This document shows positions 17,931-27,801 of a DNA stretch of 64,000 bases, piece by piece; within the stretch, counting starts at the first letter, position 1, and each line of letters starts with the position of its first letter. The stretch lies in contig JAJQRA010000036.1 in NCBI GenBank assembly GCA_046533095.1, positions 1 to 64,000 on the forward strand, given 5' to 3'. The stretch is from ZAX-1 sp046533095. Lineage in GTDB: Bacteria; Bacillota; Clostridia; Lachnospirales; Lachnospiraceae. The translations under genes and the position numbers were made by a program. A model generated the notes under the pieces. The model saw only the letters and a program-made list of their open reading frames with translations, had not been told where the DNA came from and did no database searches.

Positions 17931-18372
17931 CACCATATGCAATTGCCGGATAAAGGAGACAAAACGTTTGAAATAGTGGGATCACAACAGCAACAATTTC
18001 GAAAGGCTCCTCAACTGTTACAAATATATACGGTAGGAATGTAAGGTTACTTACAGATGATCAAAAATATCTGATTCAAACGTATTTTTATACTAGCATA
18101 AAGTGATTCACTAGCGTTATCCAATTCGGTCGTATACGCTCCCTTTTGGACAACCATTTTTCGATAGTCCGACGGCGTAGAAACATTGTACAGTACCCTC
18201 AATGATAGTCAAATCCTTTTCATTAAAACCGTCCAGTACCGTGTTGATTTGTCTGCAGAGAGTGCTTTTAATAGCAACTTTATTTGGAAAAAGGTGTTCG
18301 TCTACTGAGATGTCAAAGAGGGTTACTATAGTGGCCATAAAGTATTGTGAATGTGAGAATAGACTCCTTGTT
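17931..18372. other. Intergenic stretch, no supported gene
   Basis: The 440 bases between the subtilase remnant and the WYL regulator contain only short frames. A 94-codon minus-strand frame (18117-18401) overlaps the end of the WYL gene and matches nothing I recognise. The region is probably degraded DNA. Confidence 0.5.
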
Positions 18373-19305
18373 CTAGTTTTCGTATAAGGTAGCGATATCA
18401 TGTATTCTACGCTTCATTTCTGTGCGGATATGTAGCGGCTCTAAACACTCGCATTTATCCCCAAAACTGAAAAGAATATTGTAGTAGTATTCGTTCTCTA
18501 TGAAAGGAAAACGAACAATGTAATGCTCATTGCCGTCTGGCGAAAAGTGTTCATAAGCGCAATAATCAAGTACCCTGTCCATGGCAGACTTATGAATACG
18601 AATTTTGATTGTTTTCTGTATAGTTGCCAAAATATCAGCAAAATCCAACTGCGGTTTTTGATAATCTCGTGGCGTAAAAAATTCCTCTTGGATTTGCAGG
18701 TTTGATGTGCGGGATAGTTTGAATAGGCGAAAATCATTTCTTTTATGGCAATACCCTTGCCAATACCAATGGCTGCTTTTTAATACAAGCTGATACGGCT
18801 CGGCTGTTCGTGTGGTTTTCTTTCCGTAGCGGTCTGCATATTCAAACGAAAGCAGCTTGCTGTCCTGTAAAGCGGTTTTGATAATTTCTAAATATGGCTG
18901 TATGTTCCTGTTGCCCATCCACGGACTTAAATCTATGTAAATCTGATTTGCTTTTAATGCAATGTCTTTTGCTCTGTCGGCGGGGATAAAGCTCTTGACT
19001 TTCGCAAGGGCGTTTACCAGTTCATCCCCCCGTATCATGTTGGAAAGACTGGAAAGCCCCATCAGGATAGCGGAAAGGTCGGCAGTCGAAAAAACCTTTC
19101 TATCAATCTTGTATTTCTGCATGATTTCAAAGCCGCCACCCACTCCCGATGCTCCGCGGACAGGAATACCCGCCATGTTGATAGCGTCTATGTCGCGGTA
19201 GATTGTGCGGGGTGAAACTTCAAACATATCTGCTAACTCCTGTGCACCTATACGCTCTTTATCAAGGAGTATCATAATAATGCTAACAAGCCTGTCAACT
19301 TTCAT
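18373..19305 (-). CDS. WYL-domain transcriptional regulator (YafY-type)
   Basis: A 310-residue protein with an N-terminal DeoR-like helix-turn-helix (residues 1-60, including IGAQELADMFEVSPRTIYRD), a WYL domain (about 140-215, with HWYWQGYC) and a WCX C-terminal domain. Members bind small ligands or nucleic acids and regulate nearby genes. The start at 19305 is chosen because AAAGGTGG lies 7 bases upstream; the longer frame to 19323 lacks an SD. The divergent neighbour at 19499 is a broken DJ-1/PfpI gene, so the regulator may have lost its target. Confidence 0.85.
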   Translation of the reverse strand: MKVDRLVSIIMILLDKERIGAQELADMFEVSPRTIYRDIDAINMAGIPVRGASGVGGGFEIMQKYKIDRKVFSTADLSAILMGLSSLSNMIRGDELVNALAKVKSFIPADRAKDIALKANQIYIDLSPWMGNRNIQPYLEIIKTALQDSKLLSFEYADRYGKKTTRTAEPYQLVLKSSHWYWQGYCHKRNDFRLFKLSRTSNLQIQEEFFTPRDYQKPQLDFADILATIQKTIKIRIHKSAMDRVLDYCAYEHFSPDGNEHYIVRFPFIENEYYYNILFSFGDKCECLEPLHIRTEMKRRIHDIATLYEN

Positions 19306-19498
19306 CTGATATCCACCTTTCAAAATTTCTTTTTATCATTATAGATTGTTGCCATACTGTTGTCAACAATTACATGGTACAATAAAAAAGCAAACAAATC
19401 AATTTACCTATCTTGATAACTCGTGATTAAAAAACATAGTACTCATCGTACTCGAACAAGGGATTTTTTCGTTAGAGTTTTTATCTTGGAGGAGACAC

Positions 19499-19959
19499 TA
19501 TGCAGAAAAAAGCCTTCGTAATAGGCGTATTATTAAAAAATCACGAGGAGGAAGATCCATATTGAAAAAATCCCAAAGCATGGCGCTATCATCGAAAAAG
19601 CAAGCGAATTTCTCTCTTTAGGCGCTACGGTGTGTACAATCTGTGGGGCTACCGCGGCGCTTGCCAACTTTGGGCTATTGGATAAGCGTCCGCACACCAG
19701 TAATGGACCGGGATTTCTTGAAATGGCTTCTCCTGGCTATAAAGGGCAAAGTTTTTATATAGACAAGCCATCTGTAGCGGATAACAACCTTATTACTGCA
19801 AGTTCCACCGGAGCTTTGCTGTGGGCGAAACAAATTATTGAGCATTTAGGTGTTTTTCAATCAAACACACTGGAATCTTGGTATGAATATTTTAGTACCG
19901 GTGAGCCTAAACATTTCTTTGCCCTCATGCAAACTTTGCCATCTGGTATTGAAAACTGA
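19499..19959 (+). pseudogene. DJ-1/PfpI family glutamine-amidotransferase-like protein, broken
   Basis: An SD (TTGGAGGAG) and ATG at 19499 start MQKKAFVIGVLL, which ends at TGA 22 codons on. A second frame from 19537 carries the end of a PfpI domain: nucleophile elbow ICGATAALAN, then RPHTSNGPGF, SSTGALLWAKQII and a typical C-terminus. The middle of the N-terminal half is missing and the frame shifts, so a deletion inactivated the gene. Family members are class I amidotransferase-like hydrolases or deglycases. Confidence 0.75.
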
Positions 19960-20616
19960 TCCACCTTTGTCATAAACAGAACGGGGACATAGACCATATA
20001 AACGTACCTTAGTAGTAAAAAAAGCTATCTCTCTAATAAGCGATATGGGAATAATGAGATTGCTATTGAACACGGTTTATCCTTATGACGCAACTGTATT
20101 GACAACCGGAAGAAACGCTATGCCATCAGTTCCGGAACCGTGATGGCCTAATGTCAGAACTGAATATGTCAGTTATCAAAAAGCCAGACACAAAGATGCA
20201 GAGCCGATGAACTTGTGAGCAATCACAGTTTGTCGGCTTTTATATTTTAATATGTCTTTGGCAGCCCATCAAATAAAAAAGCGGAGTCAAGGTTGGAGGT
20301 CATTACCGAGTATCTAAAAAGAGCTTTGATGAATGGCTTGATAACCAGATGAATGATTGTCAAGTGTGCAGAAATTCTATGTTAAGCTCTGCCGTATGCA
20401 CGTGGTTGAAAAGTGCCGATTTTAATATAAGTCTGCAAGATTTAAAGAAGAACTGGAACAGACGCATCTGTTCCAGGAGGAATATTTATTTCTGAGAAGA
20501 AAGAAATTAGAAATAATGCAAGGTAGAAAATAAAAAAAGATATAGCATCATTAGTGTAAATATATCTAAATGCCGAAATAGTAATTAACTAAAGTTTATT
20601 TAATGAGGTGAAGAGG
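19960..20616. other. Intergenic stretch with a decayed coding fragment and one terminator
   Basis: No intact gene is visible. A short frame ending at about 20533 (ARFKEELEQTHLFQEE then LFLRRKKLEIMQGRK) looks like the tail of a lost gene I cannot identify. A terminator lies at 20208-20250. Confidence 0.45.
20208..20250 (+). terminator. Rho-independent terminator
   Basis: AGCCGA pairs with TCGGCT and an inner AACTTGTGA pairs imperfectly with TCACAGTTT across GCAA. TTTTATATTTT follows. It has no intact gene upstream and may be left from a lost one. Confidence 0.65.
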
Positions 20617-21330
20617 ATGTTTAAAATTGCAGTATGTGATGACGAAGGATATTATCGAAAATATATAAAAGAATCGATAGCAACATACATGAAAGAGGTA
20701 AGTATAGAATATGAAATAGATATTTTTGACTCTGGAGAAAAATTAATTAAAATTACAGAAAAATTGAATGATTATGATATTATTTTTCTTGACATCAATA
20801 TGAAAAATAGAGACGGAATTGAAGTGGCTCAATATATAAGGCGGTATTTTTCAAAGGTAGAAATTGTGTTTGTTACAGCTTATGTTAGTTACGCATTAGA
20901 AGGGTATAAAGTTAATGCTATTAGGTATCTATTAAAAGGGAATAAGAATTTTATCGCTTCCTTAAAAGAAACACTAGATGCAGTATTGAAAAAATATGTA
21001 GATAAAAATAGCCTTACATTTTCTTTTGTGGAAGGAAATTGTGAAATTGCATTAGATAATCTTATTTATATAGAAAGCAGATTACATAAGCTTAAATTCT
21101 ACCTTTTGGAACAAAAGCTAACAATGTATGAAAAACTCAATTCCATTGAGGAAAACTTGAAAATTTATAATTTTATACGAATACATCAAAGTTTCATAGT
21201 AAATTTAAAGTATGTCGAAACAATAAACAATTATAAAGCGAGGCTTATAACGGGCAAAGAACTATCTGTACCAAAATCAAAATACAGGGACGTTAAAGAT
21301 GCATTTATTTTATACAAAGGAGAAATTTAA
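20617..21330 (+). CDS. LytTR-family response regulator (AgrA-like)
   Basis: A 237-residue regulator: receiver domain at 1-120 with acidic pocket DD at 8-9 and phospho-acceptor Asp59 (IIFLDINM), then a LytTR DNA-binding domain at about 135-235 (IRIHQSFIVNLKYVETI). Start ATG 20617 has GAGGTG 8 bases upstream; a GTG at 20608 is the alternative. Its stop overlaps the kinase start by one base (TAATG), so the two are translationally coupled. AgrA-type proteins bind direct repeats before peptide or bacteriocin genes. Confidence 0.9.
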   Translation: MFKIAVCDDEGYYRKYIKESIATYMKEVSIEYEIDIFDSGEKLIKITEKLNDYDIIFLDINMKNRDGIEVAQYIRRYFSKVEIVFVTAYVSYALEGYKVNAIRYLLKGNKNFIASLKETLDAVLKKYVDKNSLTFSFVEGNCEIALDNLIYIESRLHKLKFYLLEQKLTMYEKLNSIEENLKIYNFIRIHQSFIVNLKYVETINNYKARLITGKELSVPKSKYRDVKDAFILYKGEI

Positions 21331-22637
21331 TGTTACTAAATAGGATGGAAGGAATTATAGTTGTAAGTATCGAGGCGATATGCTGTAAGTTATTTTTTGA
21401 AACTTTTTTAGAAAATAGAGTATTTTCTAAAAAATATATAAGTATTGGGCTATTCGTTTTATTGGTAGCTGCAATTTATCTGGAGGCATTTTTCTTAACC
21501 GATTATTTCGTTATAAAAGAAATTTTTGCTTTGATTGCTATTACTGTAATTATGAATGTATATTTTCGAACAAAACTTATTAAGGGGTTTGTTTTGTCAT
21601 GCTTGTACCAAGGAATTCTTTTAAGTATCGATTACCTTTGCATGTTAGTAATTAAATATATTTTTCTGGAAGAATTTTTGCTCAGATTTGAAAATCCAAT
21701 TGAAATGACACTCATGGTACTAATATGTAAAATGCTTCTCTTTGGGATAATAATTGGAATAAAAATAAGGTGGGGATATGATCATTCACTAAAATCAATA
21801 ACTGAATTTGAATGGATTAGGTTTTCTTATTTTCCGATCATGACAATTGTAGCAATTGTAGCTATGATGGTTAATTTTAATATGCTGAAAGAACAAAAAG
21901 AAATGAATACGTTGGCTGTAATAGCTTTTGGATTAGTTATTATGAACATTATTGTATTTTATCTCATGCATGATATCGTTAAAAGGGAGATGAAAATACA
22001 GGAAAACAAAATATTTAGAGATAGGGTTAAACATCAAACGGATATGTACTATTCTATATCGGAAAATTTCGATAAGCAGCAAAAAAGGACTCATGAATAT
22101 AAAAATCAACTAGGCTGCATTGAAGGTATGTTAAGCAATGGAAAAATAGAAGAGACATTGAACTATGTTCAGCGGATCAATGGTAGTTTACAGAAAGAAA
22201 TAGATTTGATCGAAACAAATAATGTAATTGTAAATGCTATCGTAAATTCAAAATATAAAGAGGCAATAGAAAAAAACATAGTAATGGCATTCAAAATCAA
22301 TGATTTATCGAAACTGATTTTAACGGATGAAGATGTTGTAATAATTCTATCAAATCTTCTTAGCAATGCAATAGAAGCATGTGAAAAAATAGAAGGGAAA
22401 AAAGTGATAAAACTGAAATTTATTGATGAAGAAAATATGATTATTTTATCGGTAAAAAATACGGTAAAGGAACGATGCAATAAGGTCAATTCGACGTATA
22501 TAACTACAAAAGATGATAAGGTAAACCATGGGATCGGACTTATAAACATACAAGATACAGTAAAAAAATACAATGGAGAGTGTGTAATTACAGATAACAA
22601 AGATGAATTTTTCTTTTCTATTATAATACCTTATTAA
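21330..22637 (+). CDS. GHKL sensor histidine kinase (AgrC-like)
   Basis: A 435-residue kinase. About six hydrophobic segments fill residues 1-215, as in peptide-sensing AgrC kinases. The cytoplasmic part has the phospho-accepting His255 (RTHEYKNQLGC) and a GHKL ATPase domain with the N box NLLSNAIEACEK and the glycine motif HGIGLINI. It would phosphorylate the preceding LytTR regulator in response to an external peptide. No AgrB protease or standard AgrD is encoded in the window, so the signal is unknown. Confidence 0.9.
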   Translation: MLLNRMEGIIVVSIEAICCKLFFETFLENRVFSKKYISIGLFVLLVAAIYLEAFFLTDYFVIKEIFALIAITVIMNVYFRTKLIKGFVLSCLYQGILLSIDYLCMLVIKYIFLEEFLLRFENPIEMTLMVLICKMLLFGIIIGIKIRWGYDHSLKSITEFEWIRFSYFPIMTIVAIVAMMVNFNMLKEQKEMNTLAVIAFGLVIMNIIVFYLMHDIVKREMKIQENKIFRDRVKHQTDMYYSISENFDKQQKRTHEYKNQLGCIEGMLSNGKIEETLNYVQRINGSLQKEIDLIETNNVIVNAIVNSKYKEAIEKNIVMAFKINDLSKLILTDEDVVIILSNLLSNAIEACEKIEGKKVIKLKFIDEENMIILSVKNTVKERCNKVNSTYITTKDDKVNHGIGLINIQDTVKKYNGECVITDNKDEFFFSIIIPY

Positions 22638-22803
22638 AGCGCATTATTTAGTTTGAAATCATATTGAAGTATATAGATTGGCGAAAGTGGTATATGTACT
22701 TTTTCCGCTTTTAAATTAATTTAGATTATAAAAACCGGAACAATAATGTAGATGAATAAACAGTCGATTTCTGCAATACAATAGGCGAATACTGCTATTC
22801 GTA

Positions 22804-22832
22804 TTGAAAACATTTTTATCTCATTATATACT
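22804..22832 (+). promoter_or_regulatory. Sigma-A-type promoter upstream of the 22856 small ORF
   Basis: TTGAAA (22804-22809) and TATACT (22827-22832) are separated by 17 bases. The predicted start near 22839 lies just before the SD AAGGGAG, so the transcript would begin with the 26-codon frame and continue into the 23029 gene. It is a candidate target of the LytTR regulator. Confidence 0.6.
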
Positions 22833-22855
22833 TTAAAGTGAAGGGAGAATAACGA

Positions 22856-22936
22856 TTGAAGCTATTTGTATTTTTTATAGCGATTTTACAAATGAATATT
22901 GACTGCATTAGATTTTCTGCGTTTGCAATTATATGA
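22856..22936 (+). CDS. Possible 26-residue hydrophobic peptide
   Basis: A TTG-initiated frame preceded by AAGGGAG (9 bases) encodes a peptide that starts MKLFVFFIAILQMN and continues DCIRFSAFAII. It is hydrophobic with one central Cys, which recalls the Cys-containing thiolactone region of AgrD-type precursors, but it lacks the acidic tail AgrB recognises. It lies between the kinase gene and the unknown 402-residue gene, right after a good promoter. Codon evidence is weak and the call is speculative. Confidence 0.3.
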   Translation: MKLFVFFIAILQMNIDCIRFSAFAII

Positions 22937-23028
22937 TGTACAATTTTATGAACTGTTTCAAAAATAACAAGAGAAGGTGTGATTACGAAAAGCAATATGG
23001 AAAACAAAGTACTTAATAGGTGGTGCAT

Positions 23029-24237
23029 ATGAATATTTCAGCAAATAATCAAGTGAAAAATCATCAATCTTTACTTGATCTTTTATTTAATCAATCAAAA
23101 AACAAGCATACCATAAGCGCAAAACAAAATAAATCTATGGGAATAGATATGGTAACGATAAGTCAAGAAGCAAGGGAACTTTCCTCTGTTAAAAAATCAG
23201 CTGGAAGAAGTTTGAATACCAAAGCTGATCGTACGATTGATTTAAAATCATACATCGAAGAAGCAAAGAAAAGTAATCAAGAAGCACTTGATAATGCAGG
23301 TACTGCTATAGATGTAAATGCAGTTGCTTATACAGGTGAAGATACGGCTCTTCGTGCCGCGCTGATGGAAAAATATACAAAGTTTGTAGAAGAGGCAAAA
23401 ACACATTCAAATCCGGAAAATCACATTTTACAAAAATATTATAATCAGAAATATGAATATTATGAAAATGATTTAAGCGATACAGAGCGTCGAATTGCTT
23501 ATAATTATGAGAAGAATATTTATGAAAGTGGAAAATTAATGGGTTTACACTTTCAAGATTCTCTTTTGCGTGGAATGGAGGTAAATGGAAATGTGGCTGA
23601 TACTATAAAAATTGCTTTTCAGCGTCAATTGGTGAATAATCAGATTTCAAATATTCTTACCAGTGCCGGTATAGATAAAACAAATATATCTGATCAATGT
23701 AGTTTTTCTGTTGATCCATACAGCTATCAAATAACGGTCAGTGGTGTTGATGACGAGACAAAAGCAGCGATGGAACAGGCTTTAAATGTTGGCGACAACG
23801 GAGAAAATCTGTTTATGCATATTTACGCCACCTCCATACAGGATGGATGTAATAGTACGCAGGTAAATAGGGGATCAAAATCGAAATACGAAGCATATCA
23901 GTACGTATATGAATATACAGGACTAAAGCTTGATGAATTAAAAGCAAAGAATGGAACTTATTATACATCTGATGGTGTAGATATACTCGGTATAGTTAAT
24001 AAAAATATTGGTAAATCAGAGAAAGTTCCAGGCGCTTACAAAGGTCCGTTAAAATCATGGATACAAAGTCTTGTTTCTGAAATCTCACTAAGAGGCTGGA
24101 ACAATATTTCTGATATGAAATTGAACATCTTGTATTCGGCAAATGGTTTAGAAGATACGAATCAATCCATTTCATTTGCACGGGATAGTGAATGGTGTAA
24201 TTCTACAATTGGAGATGCATGGTATGCAGTATTTTAA
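23029..24237 (+). CDS. Hypothetical protein (402 aa) next to AgrCA-like system
   Basis: I do not recognise a named family with confidence. The protein has no signal peptide or membrane segment. The N-terminus is Asn/Gln/Ser/Lys-rich, with a MVTISQEARELSS motif like those seen in flagellar-export and related secreted proteins. The middle (about 95-200) is helical and charged. The C-terminal part holds Tyr-rich repeats such as YEAYQYVYEYTGLKLDEL. AGGTGG lies 5 bases before ATG 23029. The location after the LytTR/GHKL pair suggests it belongs to that regulon. A secreted or cell-surface function without a Sec signal is possible but only inferred. Confidence 0.7.
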   Translation: MNISANNQVKNHQSLLDLLFNQSKNKHTISAKQNKSMGIDMVTISQEARELSSVKKSAGRSLNTKADRTIDLKSYIEEAKKSNQEALDNAGTAIDVNAVAYTGEDTALRAALMEKYTKFVEEAKTHSNPENHILQKYYNQKYEYYENDLSDTERRIAYNYEKNIYESGKLMGLHFQDSLLRGMEVNGNVADTIKIAFQRQLVNNQISNILTSAGIDKTNISDQCSFSVDPYSYQITVSGVDDETKAAMEQALNVGDNGENLFMHIYATSIQDGCNSTQVNRGSKSKYEAYQYVYEYTGLKLDELKAKNGTYYTSDGVDILGIVNKNIGKSEKVPGAYKGPLKSWIQSLVSEISLRGWNNISDMKLNILYSANGLEDTNQSISFARDSEWCNSTIGDAWYAVF

Positions 24238-24280
24238 TGATTTCTATTAATTAACGAATAAGTACGTAAAATTAAAGGTA

Positions 24281-24372
24281 TGGAATCCATCTAACAGGGG
24301 AGTTCATCTATGCGATCGGTTATGTTCCGAGAACCATTTTATGAAATCCATCTAACAGGGGAGTTCATACCT
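24281..24372. repeat. Two-copy direct repeat, period 61 bp
   Basis: AATCCATCTAACAGGGGAG plus TTCAT occurs at 24284-24307 and 24345-24368, offset by 61 bp and nearly identical. The outer edges read GGTATG and CATACC, so the whole 92-bp unit also has short inverted ends. It may be an IS end or a small non-coding element after the 402-residue gene. Confidence 0.8.
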
Positions 24373-24488
24373 TTATTGTAATATGAAACACGATCGAATC
24401 TTCTCAAAGAAATTTTGACTGCTTCTTCAACACACGACAAAACGGTGGCGGTAAGCGGTATTGTTGCACATATGCGTGGATTGGCGCA

Positions 24489-24535
24489 CCGAATACCGAC
24501 TTAGCGAATATCGGCTTAGCGAATACCGATTTCAT
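24489..24535. repeat. Three 15-bp tandem repeats (TTAGCGAATACCGAC type)
   Basis: CGAATACCGACTTAG, CGAATATCGGCTTAG and CGAATACCGATTTCA follow one another just beyond the stop codon of the ABC permease gene. No terminator hairpin was seen in the array. Confidence 0.7.
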
Positions 24536-24545
24536 TAGAATTTCT

Positions 24546-27074
24546 TCATTCTACCTTTAACCGCTCAACAACGCTTTCACGGGAGAGCCGACGATAGCAA
24601 ATAAGCGGTACTGCGGCGCAAATGACAAGCAGCGGCAGAATACAATACAGCGATGGGGCGAATGTAAAGCTGCTTTTGAAAAACCATATTTCCCCGGCGA
24701 TGACTTTCATAATAAGATACCCGATTCCCAACCCGACGGTTACGGTAAACAGTACGGTCAACGCGGCGTGAAACGCTCCCTCAAAGAACAGCATCTGCTT
24801 TGTTTGTTTGCCTGTTAATCCTATACTTTGCAGTATGGCAAGTTCACGCCGCCGGGCGAAAATCGAGGTTACCTGCGAATTTGTGAAGTTTAGTATGCCA
24901 ATCAGCGCGAGGATAAAAGACAACGCTCCACCGATCATCATATAGGACTGGCTCATAGTTTCAAATTCTTTTTCGTAAGTGGAGCGGGAGGTATAGGAAA
25001 GATCCGAATTGACGTTTTCGCAATAGTTTACCGTCCAAAGTTCCAATGCCGGAATAGATGCGGCATCGGCGTCATAAATGGTAACCATCGGTTTGGTGTC
25101 GCCGTAGAGCGACTGAAACTGAGGTTCGGCGAGTATGATATTGATATCCGTAAGGTGAGAGTGGCGCGGTGTGAGCACATATGGATAGTCTGCGTAACCG
25201 AGTACGGTGTACTCTTTTACGGTGCCCTCACCCGAGTCAAGCGTAATTTTATCTCCGGGCGTATAGTACGGATAAGTGTCGTTGTCATCATTGCCGGTGA
25301 AATTGCCGACGAAAACATAGTCGCCGCTTAAGAATTTTTCGTAGTCAACAGTTTTGTCACGAAAAGTTAGCTTTGCCGCCATGAAGGGGTTTACGCCAAA
25401 GATGTGTACGGGTGTGCTATGCTCGTCTTTCACTTTCTGCATGCTCTCCATATAGTAATCCGGCTGTGCGCCTATGGCGTCATAGGCGCGTAGTGCGTTT
25501 TCATATGCGGAATCAGAAAGCGTGTGCATATTTTCCTTGCATCTTATGTTTCCGATACCGGTAATCCCCGGCTGCTCTGACAAGTCAGCCAAAAATTCAT
25601 CTGTAATGCCTTCATAGTTGGTGTAAGAGGCCATGAGCGAGAGAACGGTAGTGTCTGCGACTAAAAAGTCGCTGACGGCTTGACCTTCGAGGTACGCGTC
25701 CATATCAAAGCCTTTTACCACGCTGAAGACGCTGTTTAGCAAAATCATACTAAGCGAGAGCGACAACACGATGATGGCGAGCTTCTTAGGGGTTCGCCAC
25801 GTATTTGACCATGCCATCGATACCGTTGTAACTTTGCCGGAGCGTTTCGCTTTACGTTTGACGGCACTCTTATCGGTAAAGTGTACCGCTTCGACAGGCG
25901 AAACTTTCGCAGCGATTCTACTGGGTTTTTGGCAGCTTACAAATACGGTCAACAAGCTAAATACCGCCGCAAATATAAAAATCAGCGGGTTTGCGGTAGT
26001 ATGGAAATTTTCTCCCATCGTAGTCATACGTATCAGTGCCGGAGTCAGAGCCAGCCCTGACAGCCAGCCAAGAAGAAGCCCCAGCGGAATCCCGAATGCG
26101 GACAAAAACAATGCTTGCCTGCGTACGATGCGGCGTAGCTGCTTGCCGGTAGTCCCGATGGTTTTTAGCAGTCCGAAAAAATGGATGTCCGCCGTGACGG
26201 AAATTGTAAAAATGCTGTATATGATCAAATAGCCGGATAAGAGAATCAGTACAAGCACAAACACAACAATGATAACCGTTGTCGGGTCTAACGCTCCACC
26301 CATATACGCCCAGTTAATGCCGATATCAATTTCATTCGGTGCAAAGCCCGCCTCATTTAGCAATTGGTTTGCCTTGTCTTCCAGGTTAAGACTGTTTGAG
26401 AACCAAATAGCGGCACTGATATATCCTTCATAGTCTATGAGCTGCGTTTGGCGAAAAGAAATCGTCGGGACAGGAGCTACTTGATCGGAGAAGATACGTG
26501 AAACCCACGCTTGCTGCGCCGCCATGACAGGATCACCTGTCCAGTAGCCGCACAGCGTAAAGGGTTTTGAATAGGTTACGCCATTTGCCGTGAACGTAAG
26601 CGGAACTAATTGCCCAATTTCGTGCGGTACACCAAGCAGGTCGAGTGTTATGGTACTGCATGCAATATCCAATTCGCCTTGTGGCATAGCGCCGACTTCG
26701 GGATAGCTAAAGTTCCATTTGGCGGAATCGTCCTCGCTGTAGCGAATTTCAGTCTGACTTTTTTTCAGTGCGTCATTTTCTCCAACACCGACAATGATAT
26801 TATACGAAATATCACGCACGGAGGGAACCGCGGCGATACGGTTGTATTCCTCCTGTGTTATCATTTTCGCACCTACGTGCGAGTTCATTCCAACCTGACG
26901 CATGGTAGCGTCCTGCATGGAGGTCAGCATATTTCCGCCTAGCGTAAAAATGGTAGTAAACAGCACCGACGTCAGCGCAATTGCGATAATGGCTACGATG
27001 TTACGCAAGGTGTTCGCTTTTAGCGAGCGCAAGGTCAGACGGCGGATGATCATGTTATTGGAAACTTTCATCAT
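24546..27074 (-). CDS. ABC transporter permease, FtsX/MacB type
   Basis: An 842-residue permease with an N-terminal transmembrane helix, a large extracellular region (about 55-265), three membrane helices (about 265-385), a second extracellular region (about 460-700) and a final three-helix FtsX domain (about 720-830). This is the layout of MacB/SalY-type permeases, which move peptides or lipids or give resistance to antimicrobial peptides. ATG 27074 overlaps the ATPase stop in ATGA. It is the last gene of a regulator-kinase-ATPase-permease run, the order common for peptide-sensing detoxification modules in Firmicutes. Confidence 0.9.
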   Translation of the reverse strand: MMKVSNNMIIRRLTLRSLKANTLRNIVAIIAIALTSVLFTTIFTLGGNMLTSMQDATMRQVGMNSHVGAKMITQEEYNRIAAVPSVRDISYNIIVGVGENDALKKSQTEIRYSEDDSAKWNFSYPEVGAMPQGELDIACSTITLDLLGVPHEIGQLVPLTFTANGVTYSKPFTLCGYWTGDPVMAAQQAWVSRIFSDQVAPVPTISFRQTQLIDYEGYISAAIWFSNSLNLEDKANQLLNEAGFAPNEIDIGINWAYMGGALDPTTVIIVVFVLVLILLSGYLIIYSIFTISVTADIHFFGLLKTIGTTGKQLRRIVRRQALFLSAFGIPLGLLLGWLSGLALTPALIRMTTMGENFHTTANPLIFIFAAVFSLLTVFVSCQKPSRIAAKVSPVEAVHFTDKSAVKRKAKRSGKVTTVSMAWSNTWRTPKKLAIIVLSLSLSMILLNSVFSVVKGFDMDAYLEGQAVSDFLVADTTVLSLMASYTNYEGITDEFLADLSEQPGITGIGNIRCKENMHTLSDSAYENALRAYDAIGAQPDYYMESMQKVKDEHSTPVHIFGVNPFMAAKLTFRDKTVDYEKFLSGDYVFVGNFTGNDDNDTYPYYTPGDKITLDSGEGTVKEYTVLGYADYPYVLTPRHSHLTDINIILAEPQFQSLYGDTKPMVTIYDADAASIPALELWTVNYCENVNSDLSYTSRSTYEKEFETMSQSYMMIGGALSFILALIGILNFTNSQVTSIFARRRELAILQSIGLTGKQTKQMLFFEGAFHAALTVLFTVTVGLGIGYLIMKVIAGEIWFFKSSFTFAPSLYCILPLLVICAAVPLICYRRLSRESVVERLKVE

Positions 27075-27730
27075 ACAATCCTCCCGTCCGAAAGCCGGAT
27101 GGTGCGGTCTGCCATTTGGGCAATTTCGGGATTGTGCGTAATCATTAGGATCGTCTGTCCGAATTTTTCGCCGCTGACTTTTAGCAAGCCCATAACGTCC
27201 ATACCTGTTTTGCTGTCAAGATTGCCGGTTGGTTCGTCGGCGAGAATAATCGCCGGTTTGCTCGCTAATGCGCGGGCAATCGCAACGCGCTGCTGCTGCC
27301 CGCCGGAAAGCTGGTTCGGCATACTCGTGCGTTTTTCGGATAAACCAAGCGTTTCGATAATACGGTCAATGTGTGCCTTGTCAGGTTTGTTTGCGTCAAG
27401 CTGAATTGGGAGCAATATGTTTTCCTCAACATTTAGCACGGGAATAAGGTTGTAGGTTTGGAATACAAAACCAATCTTGCGGCGGCGAAAAATCGTCAGT
27501 TCGTCGTCTTTCATACCAAAAATCTGCTGTTCGTTAATCCAAACTGTCCCCTGCGTTGGCCGGTCAAGCCCGCCAAGCATATGAAGAAGCGTAGACTTGC
27601 CACTGCCGGAACTGCCGACAATCGATACAAATTCGCCCTGTTCGACAGCGATATCAATGCCGTCTAGTGCTTTTACAATTGTGCCACTGGCGTAGTGCTT
27701 TTTTAAGCTTTCCGTTTTTAAAACGCTCAT
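27071..27730 (-). CDS. ABC transporter ATP-binding protein, LolD/BceA type
   Basis: A 219-residue ATPase with Walker A GSSGSGKST, Q-loop FQTYNLIP, signature LSGGQQQR, Walker B IILADEPTGNLD and the switch His in LMITHNPE. It powers the FtsX-type permease encoded next. The start at 27730 (MSVLKTES) has AGGAGG 7 bases upstream; the 49-codon longer frame overlaps the kinase gene and is rejected. The product belongs to the MacB/LolD/BceA branch, which drives mechanotransmission rather than import. Confidence 0.93.
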   Translation of the reverse strand: MSVLKTESLKKHYASGTIVKALDGIDIAVEQGEFVSIVGSSGSGKSTLLHMLGGLDRPTQGTVWINEQQIFGMKDDELTIFRRRKIGFVFQTYNLIPVLNVEENILLPIQLDANKPDKAHIDRIIETLGLSEKRTSMPNQLSGGQQQRVAIARALASKPAIILADEPTGNLDSKTGMDVMGLLKVSGEKFGQTILMITHNPEIAQMADRTIRLSDGRIV

Positions 27731-27801
27731 AAGAAATCCTCCTGTGCGATACATTTTTTTATAGTATACTACACGTTTCTTTCGAGCATCTTTCCAAAAT
27801 C

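Noticed and set aside
18117..18401. A 94-codon minus-strand frame that looked vaguely like a MarR C-terminus
   Set aside because: It overlaps the WYL gene end, has no SD and no firm family motif.
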